Shown here: positions 55,018 through 62,542 of the stretch, one piece after another
Layout of the letters: the number at the start of each line of letters is the position of its first letter
How positions within the stretch are numbered: the stretch's first letter is position 1
DNA from: Chthoniobacterales bacterium
GTDB taxonomy: Bacteria > Verrucomicrobiota > Verrucomicrobiia > Chthoniobacterales > UBA10450
Length of the DNA stretch: 64,000 nt
Assembly (NCBI GenBank): GCA_035274845.1
Contig: DATENU010000020.1
Span: 124,001 to 188,000 of the forward strand
Direction: 5' to 3'
Position numbers and translations under genes: made by a program
The notes under the pieces: generated by a model
Told to the model about the DNA's origin: nothing
Seen by the model: the letters and a program-made list of their open reading frames with translations, nothing else
Databases searched by the model: none

Positions 55018-55434
55018 CTAGTTGCCCCAGTCGTCGTCGGCGGTATCCGCCCGGCGATCTGGTCCGGCCGAATAAAGATCGTATGAGGTCGGGTTCCGCC
55101 GGCCGGGAGAGAGATAAATATAGTTATTTCCCCAGGGATCTTTCGGAATCTCTTTGAAGAGTTGATACCACCGCTGCGGTTTCGGGTCGGTGGAAGGTTG
55201 GGTCACGAGAGCCTGCAGTCCCTGCTCGGTGGTCGGCGCGTATCCATTCATGCTTTCGTAAAGCTTTAGCTGTGTGCCAATCGCCTGGATGTCCGCCTTT
55301 ACGGCCACGCCCTTGGCCATTCCCGTGGTATTACCGAGCTTGTTGATCGCTACTCCCAAAAGAATGACGATGATGCTGATCACCAGCATGATTTCCAACA
55401 GGGTGAACGCGCTTTGGCGATGGTTTGTTCTCAT
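55018..55434 (-). CDS. gspG: Type II secretion major pseudopilin GspG, copy 3
   Basis: 138 residues from ATG 55434. The N-terminus differs (M-R-T-N-H-R-Q-S-A before F-T-L-L-E), because this copy lacks the common leader and directly follows the unknown 354-aa gene with a five-base gap. The mature part is almost identical to copy 2. It is probably expressed from the gspF operon, whereas copies 1 and 2 may depend on their own leaders. Confidence 0.93.
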   Translation of the reverse strand: MRTNHRQSAFTLLEIMLVISIIVILLGVAINKLGNTTGMAKGVAVKADIQAIGTQLKLYESMNGYAPTTEQGLQALVTQPSTDPKPQRWYQLFKEIPKDPWGNNYIYLSPGRRNPTSYDLYSAGPDRRADTADDDWGN

Positions 55435-55439
55435 GGCGA

Positions 55440-56504
55440 TTAACGATCAGTCTGGAGCTGATAATCTGTTTTATCCCAGAGATATTTCAATTGAATCTGG
55501 GTCGCGCGGATGGCCGAAATGGGCGTCCCAGCGCCGCCAATGATGAGGAGATCGTTCGTTCCCACCTTCAAGTTACTGGCCGGCACCAGCTTTTGGGCGC
55601 GGAGCCAGCCGGTGTATTGAAAGCTCATGCCGCGGATGAGCGACTGGGTCATCCCACGATATCCAGGATCGGCCAGCTCCGGCAGAGTGATGGCAACCGC
55701 CCCGAGACTTTCGCCATTGAGGAAAACTTCGGGCGGCGAAGCAATATTGGGGCTCGCCACTTCGAACGTGAGCAGCGCCATGAGCGGTTCCGATTCGAGG
55801 CCGAATTGAAACGCTGCGCCTTGGGAAACGCTCGCGCCGATCCGGATCGTTTCATCCGCCAGCGACGCAGTCACGGTGCCGAATTTTTCCGAATCATGTT
55901 CCGCCGGATGGAGCGGGGCCATCGTGGAGAAAGGCTCGGGAATCAGGTCGCGGTGTTCGGCGCTAACCGGGTGGAGCACTTCCGCATTCGCCATCCAATC
56001 CATGTAGGCGCCGCGGATCGTTTTCCCATCTCCCGGAACTTCCAGGTCGATCGTGGAGACGCCCACCATCGGCACCATGAGACTTTCCGAAGTGGAGAGG
56101 CCGGTGCCTCCACCGAGCTGGCCGGATTGCACTACGATCGTGCCCAATTCATTCCAGGCGATTAGACGCGGTTGTTGCTCGGCGTTGTCGTCGAAAAACA
56201 AACGGAAAAATAGCATCTGGAGGTCAGGACTCGGGTGATCGAGGCGGATGCGGAAAATGGTCTTCTCGGGAAGCCCGGGAGTTTTGTCCCCGGGAACGAG
56301 CGAAACCGACTCGACCCAATCCGGGGTCGATTGCGGCTTGGAATTGGCCGCCGGGATTTGGCGAAGATCAAGCCAGGCGCTCTCGACATTTTTGCCGGAA
56401 GTCTTCGGGGTATCCCTGGAGAGCCTTCCGACCAGCACGTCCTGGCCGCGAGTCGAGACGACCGCGCAGAGAAAAAGGAAGAACGCAGCGGTCCGATTTA
56501 GCAT
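55440..56504 (-). CDS. Exported protein of unknown function in the secretion locus
   Basis: 354 residues with a signal peptide (1-20). The rest is beta-rich without cysteines, with G-A-Y-M-D-W-M-A-N-A-E-V-L-H-P and a C-terminal Ig-like look (A-S-N-L-K-V-G-T-N-D-L-L-I-I-G-G-A-G). I do not recognise a family. It lies between gspF and gspG copy 3 in the same direction, so it may be a secretion accessory protein or a substrate. Confidence 0.6.
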   Translation of the reverse strand: MLNRTAAFFLFLCAVVSTRGQDVLVGRLSRDTPKTSGKNVESAWLDLRQIPAANSKPQSTPDWVESVSLVPGDKTPGLPEKTIFRIRLDHPSPDLQMLFFRLFFDDNAEQQPRLIAWNELGTIVVQSGQLGGGTGLSTSESLMVPMVGVSTIDLEVPGDGKTIRGAYMDWMANAEVLHPVSAEHRDLIPEPFSTMAPLHPAEHDSEKFGTVTASLADETIRIGASVSQGAAFQFGLESEPLMALLTFEVASPNIASPPEVFLNGESLGAVAITLPELADPGYRGMTQSLIRGMSFQYTGWLRAQKLVPASNLKVGTNDLLIIGGAGTPISAIRATQIQLKYLWDKTDYQLQTDR

Positions 56505-56522
56505 TTACGGTCGGAGAGTAAC

Positions 56523-57818
56523 TCAGTGCGGTTGAAACTGCAAACTATGTGTCATCTCGAACACCGCCGAGAGGATACTGTAAACCACGAATCCGACCAC
56601 AATCGCGATGAGCACGATAATAACGGGCGGGACCAGGGCCGAGATGGTCTTGACCGTGCGGTCCAGCTCCCGCTCGTAAACGTCAGCGATAGTTTGCATG
56701 GTCTGCGCGAAATGGCCCGTCTGTTCGCCCACCGCCATCATGTCGGTGAACAATTCCGGGAAAAGTCGCTCCTCGCTCAGGGCGGTCGAGAGCGTCGCAC
56801 CATCGATGACGGCGCGCCGGACATCCGCGATCTTTTTTTCCAGATAACGGTTACCCGCGATCTCGCTCACGAGATCGATTGCCTTCAGCAACGGGACGCC
56901 ATTTTCCATCAGGGTTCCCATGGTTCGCGAGAACTGGGCGTAATACCGGTGACGGATCACTCGCCCGTAACCCGGGATCATCAGGCGAAAGCGGTCCCAG
57001 CCGGTTCGCCCCTCGTCCGTGCGGACGAACGCGCGAAAGCCGATCATCACGCCCAGGACCGCCAGGAGACCGAGCCACCAGTAGGCGGTGATGAAATGAT
57101 TCGCGCCCAACAGGATCCTTGTGGGCAAAGGCAGAGTGCCGCCGTTCTGCGACATGAAGCCGACCAGTTGCGGCACCATGAAGGTGATGAAGACCGTGAT
57201 CAGGCCCGCGCCCGCCAGGGCAAGAAACGCCGGATAAATCAGCGCTTGCTGGACGCGGTCCCGCAGATTCTTCGACTGCATCAGGTGCTCGACGAGGCGG
57301 GTAAGAATGTCCGGCAACGCGCCGCTCGCTTCGCCCGCCGCGACGAGATTCACATAGATCGCCGGAAAGATGCGGGGAAAATCGCGCAACGCCTGGGAAA
57401 AACTACGCCCGTCCACCAGGGCCTGGTGCAAAGAGTGGGTCATCGCCTGCACGCGTGGCTGTTTCAGGCGTTTCTCGAGGACCGATAGCCCTTCGTCCAG
57501 GGTCATGCCCGCCTTCAGCAAATGTCCGAGCTGCTCGGTGAAAATGAGCAACTGGCTGTGGGGAATTTTTAGCTTCTGGGATGGGGTCGCGGGAACGGCC
57601 GGCGCCGCGGTTGTCGCCGGAGCCGCGACTGCTTTTGTCGCTGCCCCGTTTTTCCCGCTCTTCGCTGCAGGCGGCTCGCTGGCTACGGCATCGATCCGCA
57701 CCGGGACGTAGTGAAGCTGTTCGATTTGCCGGATGGCGAAGGCGCGATCGGGACAATCCAGGACGCCTTCAACGAGGCCCCCCTGCGCATTCCGAGCGCG
57801 ATACGAAAACTGCGGCAT
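56523..57818 (-). CDS. gspF: Type II secretion inner membrane platform protein GspF
   Basis: 431 residues. Two GspF domains are visible: one after a Lys/Ala/Pro-rich linker (F-T-E-Q-L-G-H-L-L-K-A-G-M-T-L-D-E-G at about 90) and one near 300 (F-S-R-T-M-G-T-L-M-E-N-G-V-P-L-L-K-A-I). Three membrane helices lie at about 195-220, 245-265 and 395-420. The linker (about 50-85) is unusually rich in Ala and Thr. GspF anchors the ATPase and pseudopilin assembly. gspE and gspD are not in the window. Confidence 0.92.
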   Translation of the reverse strand: MPQFSYRARNAQGGLVEGVLDCPDRAFAIRQIEQLHYVPVRIDAVASEPPAAKSGKNGAATKAVAAPATTAAPAVPATPSQKLKIPHSQLLIFTEQLGHLLKAGMTLDEGLSVLEKRLKQPRVQAMTHSLHQALVDGRSFSQALRDFPRIFPAIYVNLVAAGEASGALPDILTRLVEHLMQSKNLRDRVQQALIYPAFLALAGAGLITVFITFMVPQLVGFMSQNGGTLPLPTRILLGANHFITAYWWLGLLAVLGVMIGFRAFVRTDEGRTGWDRFRLMIPGYGRVIRHRYYAQFSRTMGTLMENGVPLLKAIDLVSEIAGNRYLEKKIADVRRAVIDGATLSTALSEERLFPELFTDMMAVGEQTGHFAQTMQTIADVYERELDRTVKTISALVPPVIIVLIAIVVGFVVYSILSAVFEMTHSLQFQPH

Positions 57819-57974
57819 GCGGGGAAACTACCTTGCAGTCTCACGGTCGTCTAGTTCGGACCGGCCGAGGGCGGCCTTCGCTCAGTAATCATGGGAACCG
57901 AGAGTTTTTCCTGTCCGGGAAGCCGGTTGTAGCGTAAATTGTCTGACCGCTGTTGCCCCGCTTGGTGGCCGCCC

Positions 57975-58436
57975 ATGAACGCTCCCTTTCATCACCGCCG
58001 AACGTTCTTCCTGGCCGCGTTCATCGCGGGCTGGGGATTTTGGTCGTGGGCCGTGGCGCAACAGCCTGCCGCTGCTCCACCCCCGCCGGCGGAAGCCAAA
58101 TCGCAGCGCCCAAGAGTGAAGCCGCAGGTCATTTATCATCTTCCGCCTGCTTCGAATTATGCGGCGGCCCTGCATTCCCAGGCCAAAACCCAGCGCGACA
58201 CTATCCCAGTCGATAACAGCATGCCTACGTCTCGCGGCGCTGCCAATGAAGCCGCGGCGAATGCGCCGCCAGAGGTGGGCGCCGGTCCCCGGCCCAAGAC
58301 AAATTCAGCGCCGGTCGCGCCCGCGCGCGTCATGAAACCGCGGTCCCATTCGCCGGGACCGTCCCTGCGCCACAAGCCGGCCAGCAAGGGACATGGCCAC
58401 GGCAATGGGCACGGAAACAAATCGCACCACAAGTAG
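57975..58436 (+). CDS. Small exported Pro/Ala/His-rich protein
   Basis: 153 residues from ATG 57975, a little inside a longer open frame. A signal peptide (about 1-30) precedes a Pro/Ala-rich region and a tail with many His-Gly pairs (K-G-H-G-H-G-N-G-H-G-N). The His-rich end could bind metals. No domain is recognisable and I would treat the function as unknown. Confidence 0.55.
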   Translation: MNAPFHHRRTFFLAAFIAGWGFWSWAVAQQPAAAPPPPAEAKSQRPRVKPQVIYHLPPASNYAAALHSQAKTQRDTIPVDNSMPTSRGAANEAAANAPPEVGAGPRPKTNSAPVAPARVMKPRSHSPGPSLRHKPASKGHGHGNGHGNKSHHK

Positions 58437-58475
58437 GTAACGTCGGGGAAGCCTTGTCGGCCCCGCGGGTAAGCG

Positions 58476-58494
58476 GGTCATTTTCAAAATGACC
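58476..58494. repeat. Palindrome GGTCATTTTCAAAATGACC
   Basis: Nine-base perfect arms around one base, between two plus-strand genes. A short GC hairpin (CCCGC .. GCGGG) precedes it. It could act as a weak terminator or a regulator site of the next gene, but there is no T-tract. Confidence 0.5.
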
Positions 58495-58530
58495 TTGCGA
58501 AAGAACCGGCATCGCGTTGCGTAGGCAGTC

Positions 58531-59322
58531 ATGCTTCGAATCCCTTTAACTTTCGCGACGGCTTTGCTCGCGTGCGGAAATCTCCTGGCCGCCGAAGTCC
58601 AGGTTCAGGTCAAACCGGCGGCCAGCCCATCCCCGACGGGGTCGCCCAAATCGCAATCGCCGACTCCATCAGCGCAAACGCCTCAATATCGGCCCGCGCT
58701 TCTCGGGATCGGGCCGACGGCTGTGATCAACCGCATCGACACCGCAGGCCTGATCAAGGATGGGCAAAAGGACGCGTCGGTTTCGTTTTGCTGCTCCGTC
58801 AGCTCTCTCGGAGAGATCATGCACTCCTGGACATATCGCGGGACTCCGGAATCCAAATTACTCGAGCGCGAATTGGTGAGATGCCTCGACCGGTCCTCCT
58901 TCATCCCCGCCGTTTACGAGCAACACCCCGTCAACGTTCTCTTTTTCGGCACGGTCATCTTCAAGGTCGTAAACGGAAAACCGCGCCTGCGCATTTTCGC
59001 GAACCAGGAGACGGAAGAGTTGAAAAAGGAGAGCGACTTCATCGGGCCCCAGCCGTTTATCGGACCGGGTTCCAAGTTCGAAGGATTGCATTATCCCAAC
59101 GACAGTTTGACGTCCGAGCTGAGCGGCATCGTCGAGCTGGCCGTGAAAGTGGACGCCGCCGGAAACCTGAAGGACCTGCGAATTGTTTCCGAGGATCCTC
59201 CGTTGGTGGGCTTCCGGCGGGCGGCGGCGGAAGACTTCCGGGTCGCGCGCTTCATTCCCGCATTTCGCGACGGGAAACCGGTCGAGTGCAGCGTCACCCT
59301 GCCGGTTTATTACGAACCGTAG
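58531..59322 (+). CDS. Exported protein with a TonB C-terminal-like domain
   Basis: 263 residues with a signal peptide (1-20), a Ser/Pro/Gln-rich stretch (to about 55), a middle domain with two cysteines (F-C-C-S-V) and a C-terminal domain (about 185-263) with G-I-V-E-L-A-V-K-V-D-A-A-G-N-L and A-A-A-E-D-F-R-V-A-R-F-I-P-A. The last part fits the TonB C-terminal fold. No N-terminal membrane anchor is present, so it is not a classic TonB and may bind other envelope partners. Confidence 0.68.
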   Translation: MLRIPLTFATALLACGNLLAAEVQVQVKPAASPSPTGSPKSQSPTPSAQTPQYRPALLGIGPTAVINRIDTAGLIKDGQKDASVSFCCSVSSLGEIMHSWTYRGTPESKLLERELVRCLDRSSFIPAVYEQHPVNVLFFGTVIFKVVNGKPRLRIFANQETEELKKESDFIGPQPFIGPGSKFEGLHYPNDSLTSELSGIVELAVKVDAAGNLKDLRIVSEDPPLVGFRRAAAEDFRVARFIPAFRDGKPVECSVTLPVYYEP

Positions 59323-59326
59323 CGGC

Positions 59327-59908
59327 GTGCCGAAAGCTGCCTTCTTGCCGTGCTCGTTCTTCGAGCGCGATCCACTGCTCTGTGCCCGTGAACTCGTCGG
59401 CACGGAATTGGTCTGGGGAAGATGCTCCGGCATTATCGTCGAGACGGAGGCGTATCTGACGCTGCATGACGAGGCCTGCCACACCTTTACCCGGCCGAGC
59501 ACGCGCGCTTTCGTCGAGCGCAATCTACCCGGGGCGGTTTACATTTATTTCAACTACGGCGTCCATTGGATGCTTAACTTGCTCGTCAAGGGCGGGGAAC
59601 GCAGCGGCCTCGTTTTAATCCGGGCGCTCGAACCGCGGTGCGGCCTGGCCCTGATGAAAAAGCGCCGCGGAGTGGAAGAGATCCGGCGGCTTTGCTCGGG
59701 CCCGGGAAAGCTGACCCAGGCTCTGGAAATTACGAACCGGCATCACGAGATGAGCATCTGCGCGGGGCCGCGCCATTGCCTGCTGCCGCGCGCCGGGAAG
59801 GTTTCCGTGGTGGCCGACCCGCGCATTGGCATCAGCCGCTCGAAGGACTTTCCCTGGCGGTTTACCCTCGCCGGCAGCGAGTTCGTGAGCCGCCCTGTTC
59901 GCGCATAG
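59327..59908 (+). CDS. 3-methyladenine DNA glycosylase (AAG/MPG type)
   Basis: 193 residues from GTG 59327, five bases after the previous stop. The catalytic glutamate lies in I-V-E-T-E-A-Y-L; Y-I-Y-F-N-Y-G-V-H-W-M-L-N and L-I-R-A-L-E-P are family hallmarks, as is G-P-G-K-L-T-Q-A-L. It removes alkylated purines and hypoxanthine from DNA in the base excision repair path. The length fits the family (about 180-200). Confidence 0.9.
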   Translation: MPKAAFLPCSFFERDPLLCARELVGTELVWGRCSGIIVETEAYLTLHDEACHTFTRPSTRAFVERNLPGAVYIYFNYGVHWMLNLLVKGGERSGLVLIRALEPRCGLALMKKRRGVEEIRRLCSGPGKLTQALEITNRHHEMSICAGPRHCLLPRAGKVSVVADPRIGISRSKDFPWRFTLAGSEFVSRPVRA

Positions 59909-59936
59909 GTTCTATTTGGCCTATAAGTCCTATTCG

Positions 59937-61046
59937 ATGAAAACACGCGTCCTCCTTGGCATGAGCGGCGGCGTCGATTCCAGTGTCGCGGGCTACCTTC
60001 TCCGCGAGCAGGGATACGACGTCGTGGGCGTTACCATGAAGGTCTGGCCCCAGGATTGCATCTCGCGCGCCGAGGACAAATGCTGTGGCCCCCAGGCCGT
60101 CGCCGACGCGCGGAACGTGGCCCACTCGTTAGGCATTCCTCATTACGTGGTGGATGAGGCCGATCAATTCGAACGGCTCGTGATCGATTATTTCTCCAGC
60201 GAATACCAGGCGGGCCGCACCCCGAATCCGTGCGTGATGTGCAACGAGAAACTCAAATTCGGAAATCTTTGGAAGAAAGCCGAAGCGCTCGGCTGCGATT
60301 ATATTGGCACCGGACATTACGCGATTATTGAGCATCATCCGGATCGCGCGGTTTTGCGAAAGGGCGCCGATTCGCGGAAAGACCAGTCCTACTTCCTTTT
60401 TAGTCTGCGCCAGGCCCAGCTCCGGCGGGCTCTCACGCCCCTGGGCGGAATGTCGAAGCCGGCCATTCGGGAAATTGCGCGTTCGTTAGGCTTGAAGGTG
60501 GCGGATAAGGTGGACAGCCAGGAGATCTGCTTCGTGCCGGGCAACGACTACAAGGCATTTCTCCGGTCGCACCTCGGCGCGGAGGAATTTCACCCCGGCG
60601 CAATCTACGATCTCGAGGGAAATTTCCTGGGCGAACATGGGGGGATCGAGATGTTCACCATCGGTCAGCGGAAAGGTTTGCCCGGCGGCTCGGCCCAGCC
60701 GCGTTATGTGGTCGATCTCGATCCGGCAACGAACCGCGTCATCGTCGGCGCCGCGGAAGATCTTGTCTCGGACGACTTCGAAATCGACCGGGTGAACTGG
60801 ATCGGTGATCTAAAGGCGGCTGGCTCCAGCCGCAACCCAAACAGTTTCGAAGCGACGGTGAAGATTCGCTACAGCCATCCCGGCACCCGCGCGACGGTGA
60901 CACCGCTGGAGGGTGGGCGCGTCCGCGTTCAGTTGCACGAACCGCAGAAGGCGGTCACTCCCGGTCAGGCCGCCGTAATTTATGACGGCGATATCGTCGT
61001 GGGAGGCGGCTGGATTTGCCGGGCGGCGGCGCTTCAGCCGGCCTGA
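59937..61046 (+). CDS. mnmA: tRNA-specific 2-thiouridylase MnmA
   Basis: 369 residues from ATG 59937. The PP-loop G-M-S-G-G-V-D-S-S-V-A is at residues 8-18; the catalytic cysteines are in N-P-C-V-M-C-N and Q-E-I-C-F-V-P. It puts sulfur at position 2 of the wobble uridine in tRNA-Lys, -Glu and -Gln. Near residue 295 the sequence A-A-G-S-S-R-N is encoded by a perfect palindrome (60816-60833) and looks like a small insertion in a surface loop. Confidence 0.95.
   Translation: MKTRVLLGMSGGVDSSVAGYLLREQGYDVVGVTMKVWPQDCISRAEDKCCGPQAVADARNVAHSLGIPHYVVDEADQFERLVIDYFSSEYQAGRTPNPCVMCNEKLKFGNLWKKAEALGCDYIGTGHYAIIEHHPDRAVLRKGADSRKDQSYFLFSLRQAQLRRALTPLGGMSKPAIREIARSLGLKVADKVDSQEICFVPGNDYKAFLRSHLGAEEFHPGAIYDLEGNFLGEHGGIEMFTIGQRKGLPGGSAQPRYVVDLDPATNRVIVGAAEDLVSDDFEIDRVNWIGDLKAAGSSRNPNSFEATVKIRYSHPGTRATVTPLEGGRVRVQLHEPQKAVTPGQAAVIYDGDIVVGGGWICRAAALQPA
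60816..60833. repeat. Perfect palindrome within mnmA
   Basis: GCGGCTGG and CCAGCCGC flank a two-base loop. It encodes A-A-G-S-S-R in a loop between I-G-D and F-E-A-T-V-K-I-R-Y. It may be a small REP insertion kept in frame, or chance. Confidence 0.45.
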
Positions 61047-61050
61047 GTCA

Positions 61051-61377
61051 ATGGGCACGGCGACTCTCCTGGCCCTGAGCACGTTTCCGGACGTCGAGAC
61101 CGCGCGCCGCATCGCCGGGCAATTGGTGGCCGAAAATTTCGCGGCCTGCGCGAACATTATTCCGGCGATCGATTCAATCTATCGCTGGCAGGGCAAGCTG
61201 GAGCAGGGGAGGGAAGCGCTCGCTTTCTTCAAGACCACCGAAGTCCGTTATGCGGCGTTTCAGGAGAAACTGAAGTCGCTCCACCCCTACGATGTCCCCG
61301 AGATCGTCTGCCTCGATATTCGTAATGGCCTGCCGGAATACCTCCGGTGGGTCAGCGAGAATACCGAAGCAACTTAA
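61051..61377 (+). CDS. cutA: CutA divalent-cation tolerance protein
   Basis: 108 residues from ATG 61051. The CutA hallmarks A-A-C-A-N-I-I-P and S-I-Y-R-W-Q-G-K-L are present, followed by H-P-Y-D-V-P-E-I. The protein forms a trimer with a PII-like fold; its role in metal tolerance is debated. It is four bases after mnmA. Its stop overlaps that of the convergent membrane protein. Confidence 0.92.
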   Translation: MGTATLLALSTFPDVETARRIAGQLVAENFAACANIIPAIDSIYRWQGKLEQGREALAFFKTTEVRYAAFQEKLKSLHPYDVPEIVCLDIRNGLPEYLRWVSENTEAT

Positions 61378-61874
61378 GGCGACTCGGCGGTCTTCGGCGG
61401 AGGGCCGTTTCGAAATTCGCGATGCCGAATTTTCCCGCCGGCCGAGGCAATGTAAACGCCCGCGCCTAACGACACCAGGGCGAGCGCTACCGTCGCCCAG
61501 ACCAGTGGCTGCGCCGTCCGCGGCCACTTTTTCGGAACAAAAATCGCCGCGGCTGAGAGCAGGGCGAGCGCGTAAAAGACGTAGACCAGGCTGTCCGCGC
61601 GCTGCGCATGCGCCTTGAGCCAGGCGGCCCCGTCCTCATCGGCCATCACCTGGACCGAATCTTCGGCAGCTTCCCCATAATGAGCGACTGGCCAGGCCGA
61701 AGCGCCACAGGCGAACACAAGGACGAGCGCGGTCACCTGGCCGCCTCGGGTGCCGAGATAGAGCGCGGCGATCAGGCCAAACAACGCGATGGCCAATCCG
61801 TAAACCGGGAGAGGATTGAGCAGGACGTGCAGATATTCCGGTTGCCGGACTGCCAGCGCGAGAGTCTCGATCAT
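61374..61874 (-). CDS. Membrane protein of unknown function, four helices
   Basis: 166 residues from ATG 61874 with hydrophobic helices at about 22-40, 46-64, 95-113 and 122-142. The pattern L-H-V-L-L-N-P-L-P-V-Y-G-L near the start resembles DUF2231-like membrane proteins (which begin I-H-P), but the match is weak. The gene overlaps the VanX-type dipeptidase by ATGA and so is probably co-translated with it. Confidence 0.55.
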   Translation of the reverse strand: MIETLALAVRQPEYLHVLLNPLPVYGLAIALFGLIAALYLGTRGGQVTALVLVFACGASAWPVAHYGEAAEDSVQVMADEDGAAWLKAHAQRADSLVYVFYALALLSAAAIFVPKKWPRTAQPLVWATVALALVSLGAGVYIASAGGKIRHREFRNGPPPKTAESP

Positions 61875-62521
61875 GGCCGGGCCGTGCTTGCCTGATTCTG
61901 GAATTTGAGATCGGGAACGTGCGGATATTTCTTCCAGTCCGGCGCGGCGAAATGCCACCACTCGGTTCGCATCCCATAGAAGCCACCGTGGGCCATCGCT
62001 TTTTGCAGGAGTTTCAAGTTGGCGCGGACGGCCGGATCGCGACCCTGGTAAATCATCAGGGCAGCCGGCGTGAAATTGTCGAACCCGGTCGGCATCGGAA
62101 GTTCACGGCCTGCCCGATCCACCAGGGTGGCGTCCACCGCCGCGCCGCGAGTGTGCATCGAGCCAATGCCCTCGTTCGGGTCGGCGACAAACGACCGGTT
62201 ATGGGTCGCCTTCCAGAGTTCGGTCTGGATCGACTCCGGCCGGTAGGCGTCCCAGATCTTGAGGCCGAATCCCTTTGCCTGCAGATATTTTTGCACAACC
62301 ACGAGACGTTGGGCAACGCCCGACCGGACCAGGGCCGGCGTTCCAGGAGGATAAAGCGGCCGGCGAGCGACATTGTTTGCGGTCGCGTAGTGCAGATCGA
62401 TCGCGATGGAGCGATCGACCTGATGAATGTCAACGAACTCGCTCTCATCCGCCGGCGGAGCCTGGCCGTTTCCCAGGAAGGACCACCACGCAGCCAGCAC
62501 CAACATTCCGAGCGTGATCAT
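61871..62521 (-). CDS. D-alanyl-D-alanine dipeptidase (VanX/DdpX type)
   Basis: 216 residues with a signal peptide (about 1-20). The zinc sites of the M15D family are present: S-M-H-T-R-G-A-A-V-D (S-x-H-x-x-G-x-x-x-D) and E-W-W-H-F. I-D-L-H-Y-A-T and W-D-A-Y-R-P are further family marks. With a signal peptide it should act in the periplasm, cutting D-Ala-D-Ala released from wall turnover for re-use. It does not by itself suggest vancomycin resistance: no vanH or vanA gene is near. Confidence 0.88.
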   Translation of the reverse strand: MITLGMLVLAAWWSFLGNGQAPPADESEFVDIHQVDRSIAIDLHYATANNVARRPLYPPGTPALVRSGVAQRLVVVQKYLQAKGFGLKIWDAYRPESIQTELWKATHNRSFVADPNEGIGSMHTRGAAVDATLVDRAGRELPMPTGFDNFTPAALMIYQGRDPAVRANLKLLQKAMAHGGFYGMRTEWWHFAAPDWKKYPHVPDLKFQNQASTARP

Positions 62522-62542
62522 GGCAGCGTCTGCGAAGCGGCC

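Noticed and set aside
61871-62521. VanX-type gene as sign of vancomycin resistance
   Set aside because: No vanH, vanA or vanRS genes are close, and a signal peptide puts the enzyme in the periplasm, which fits wall turnover instead.
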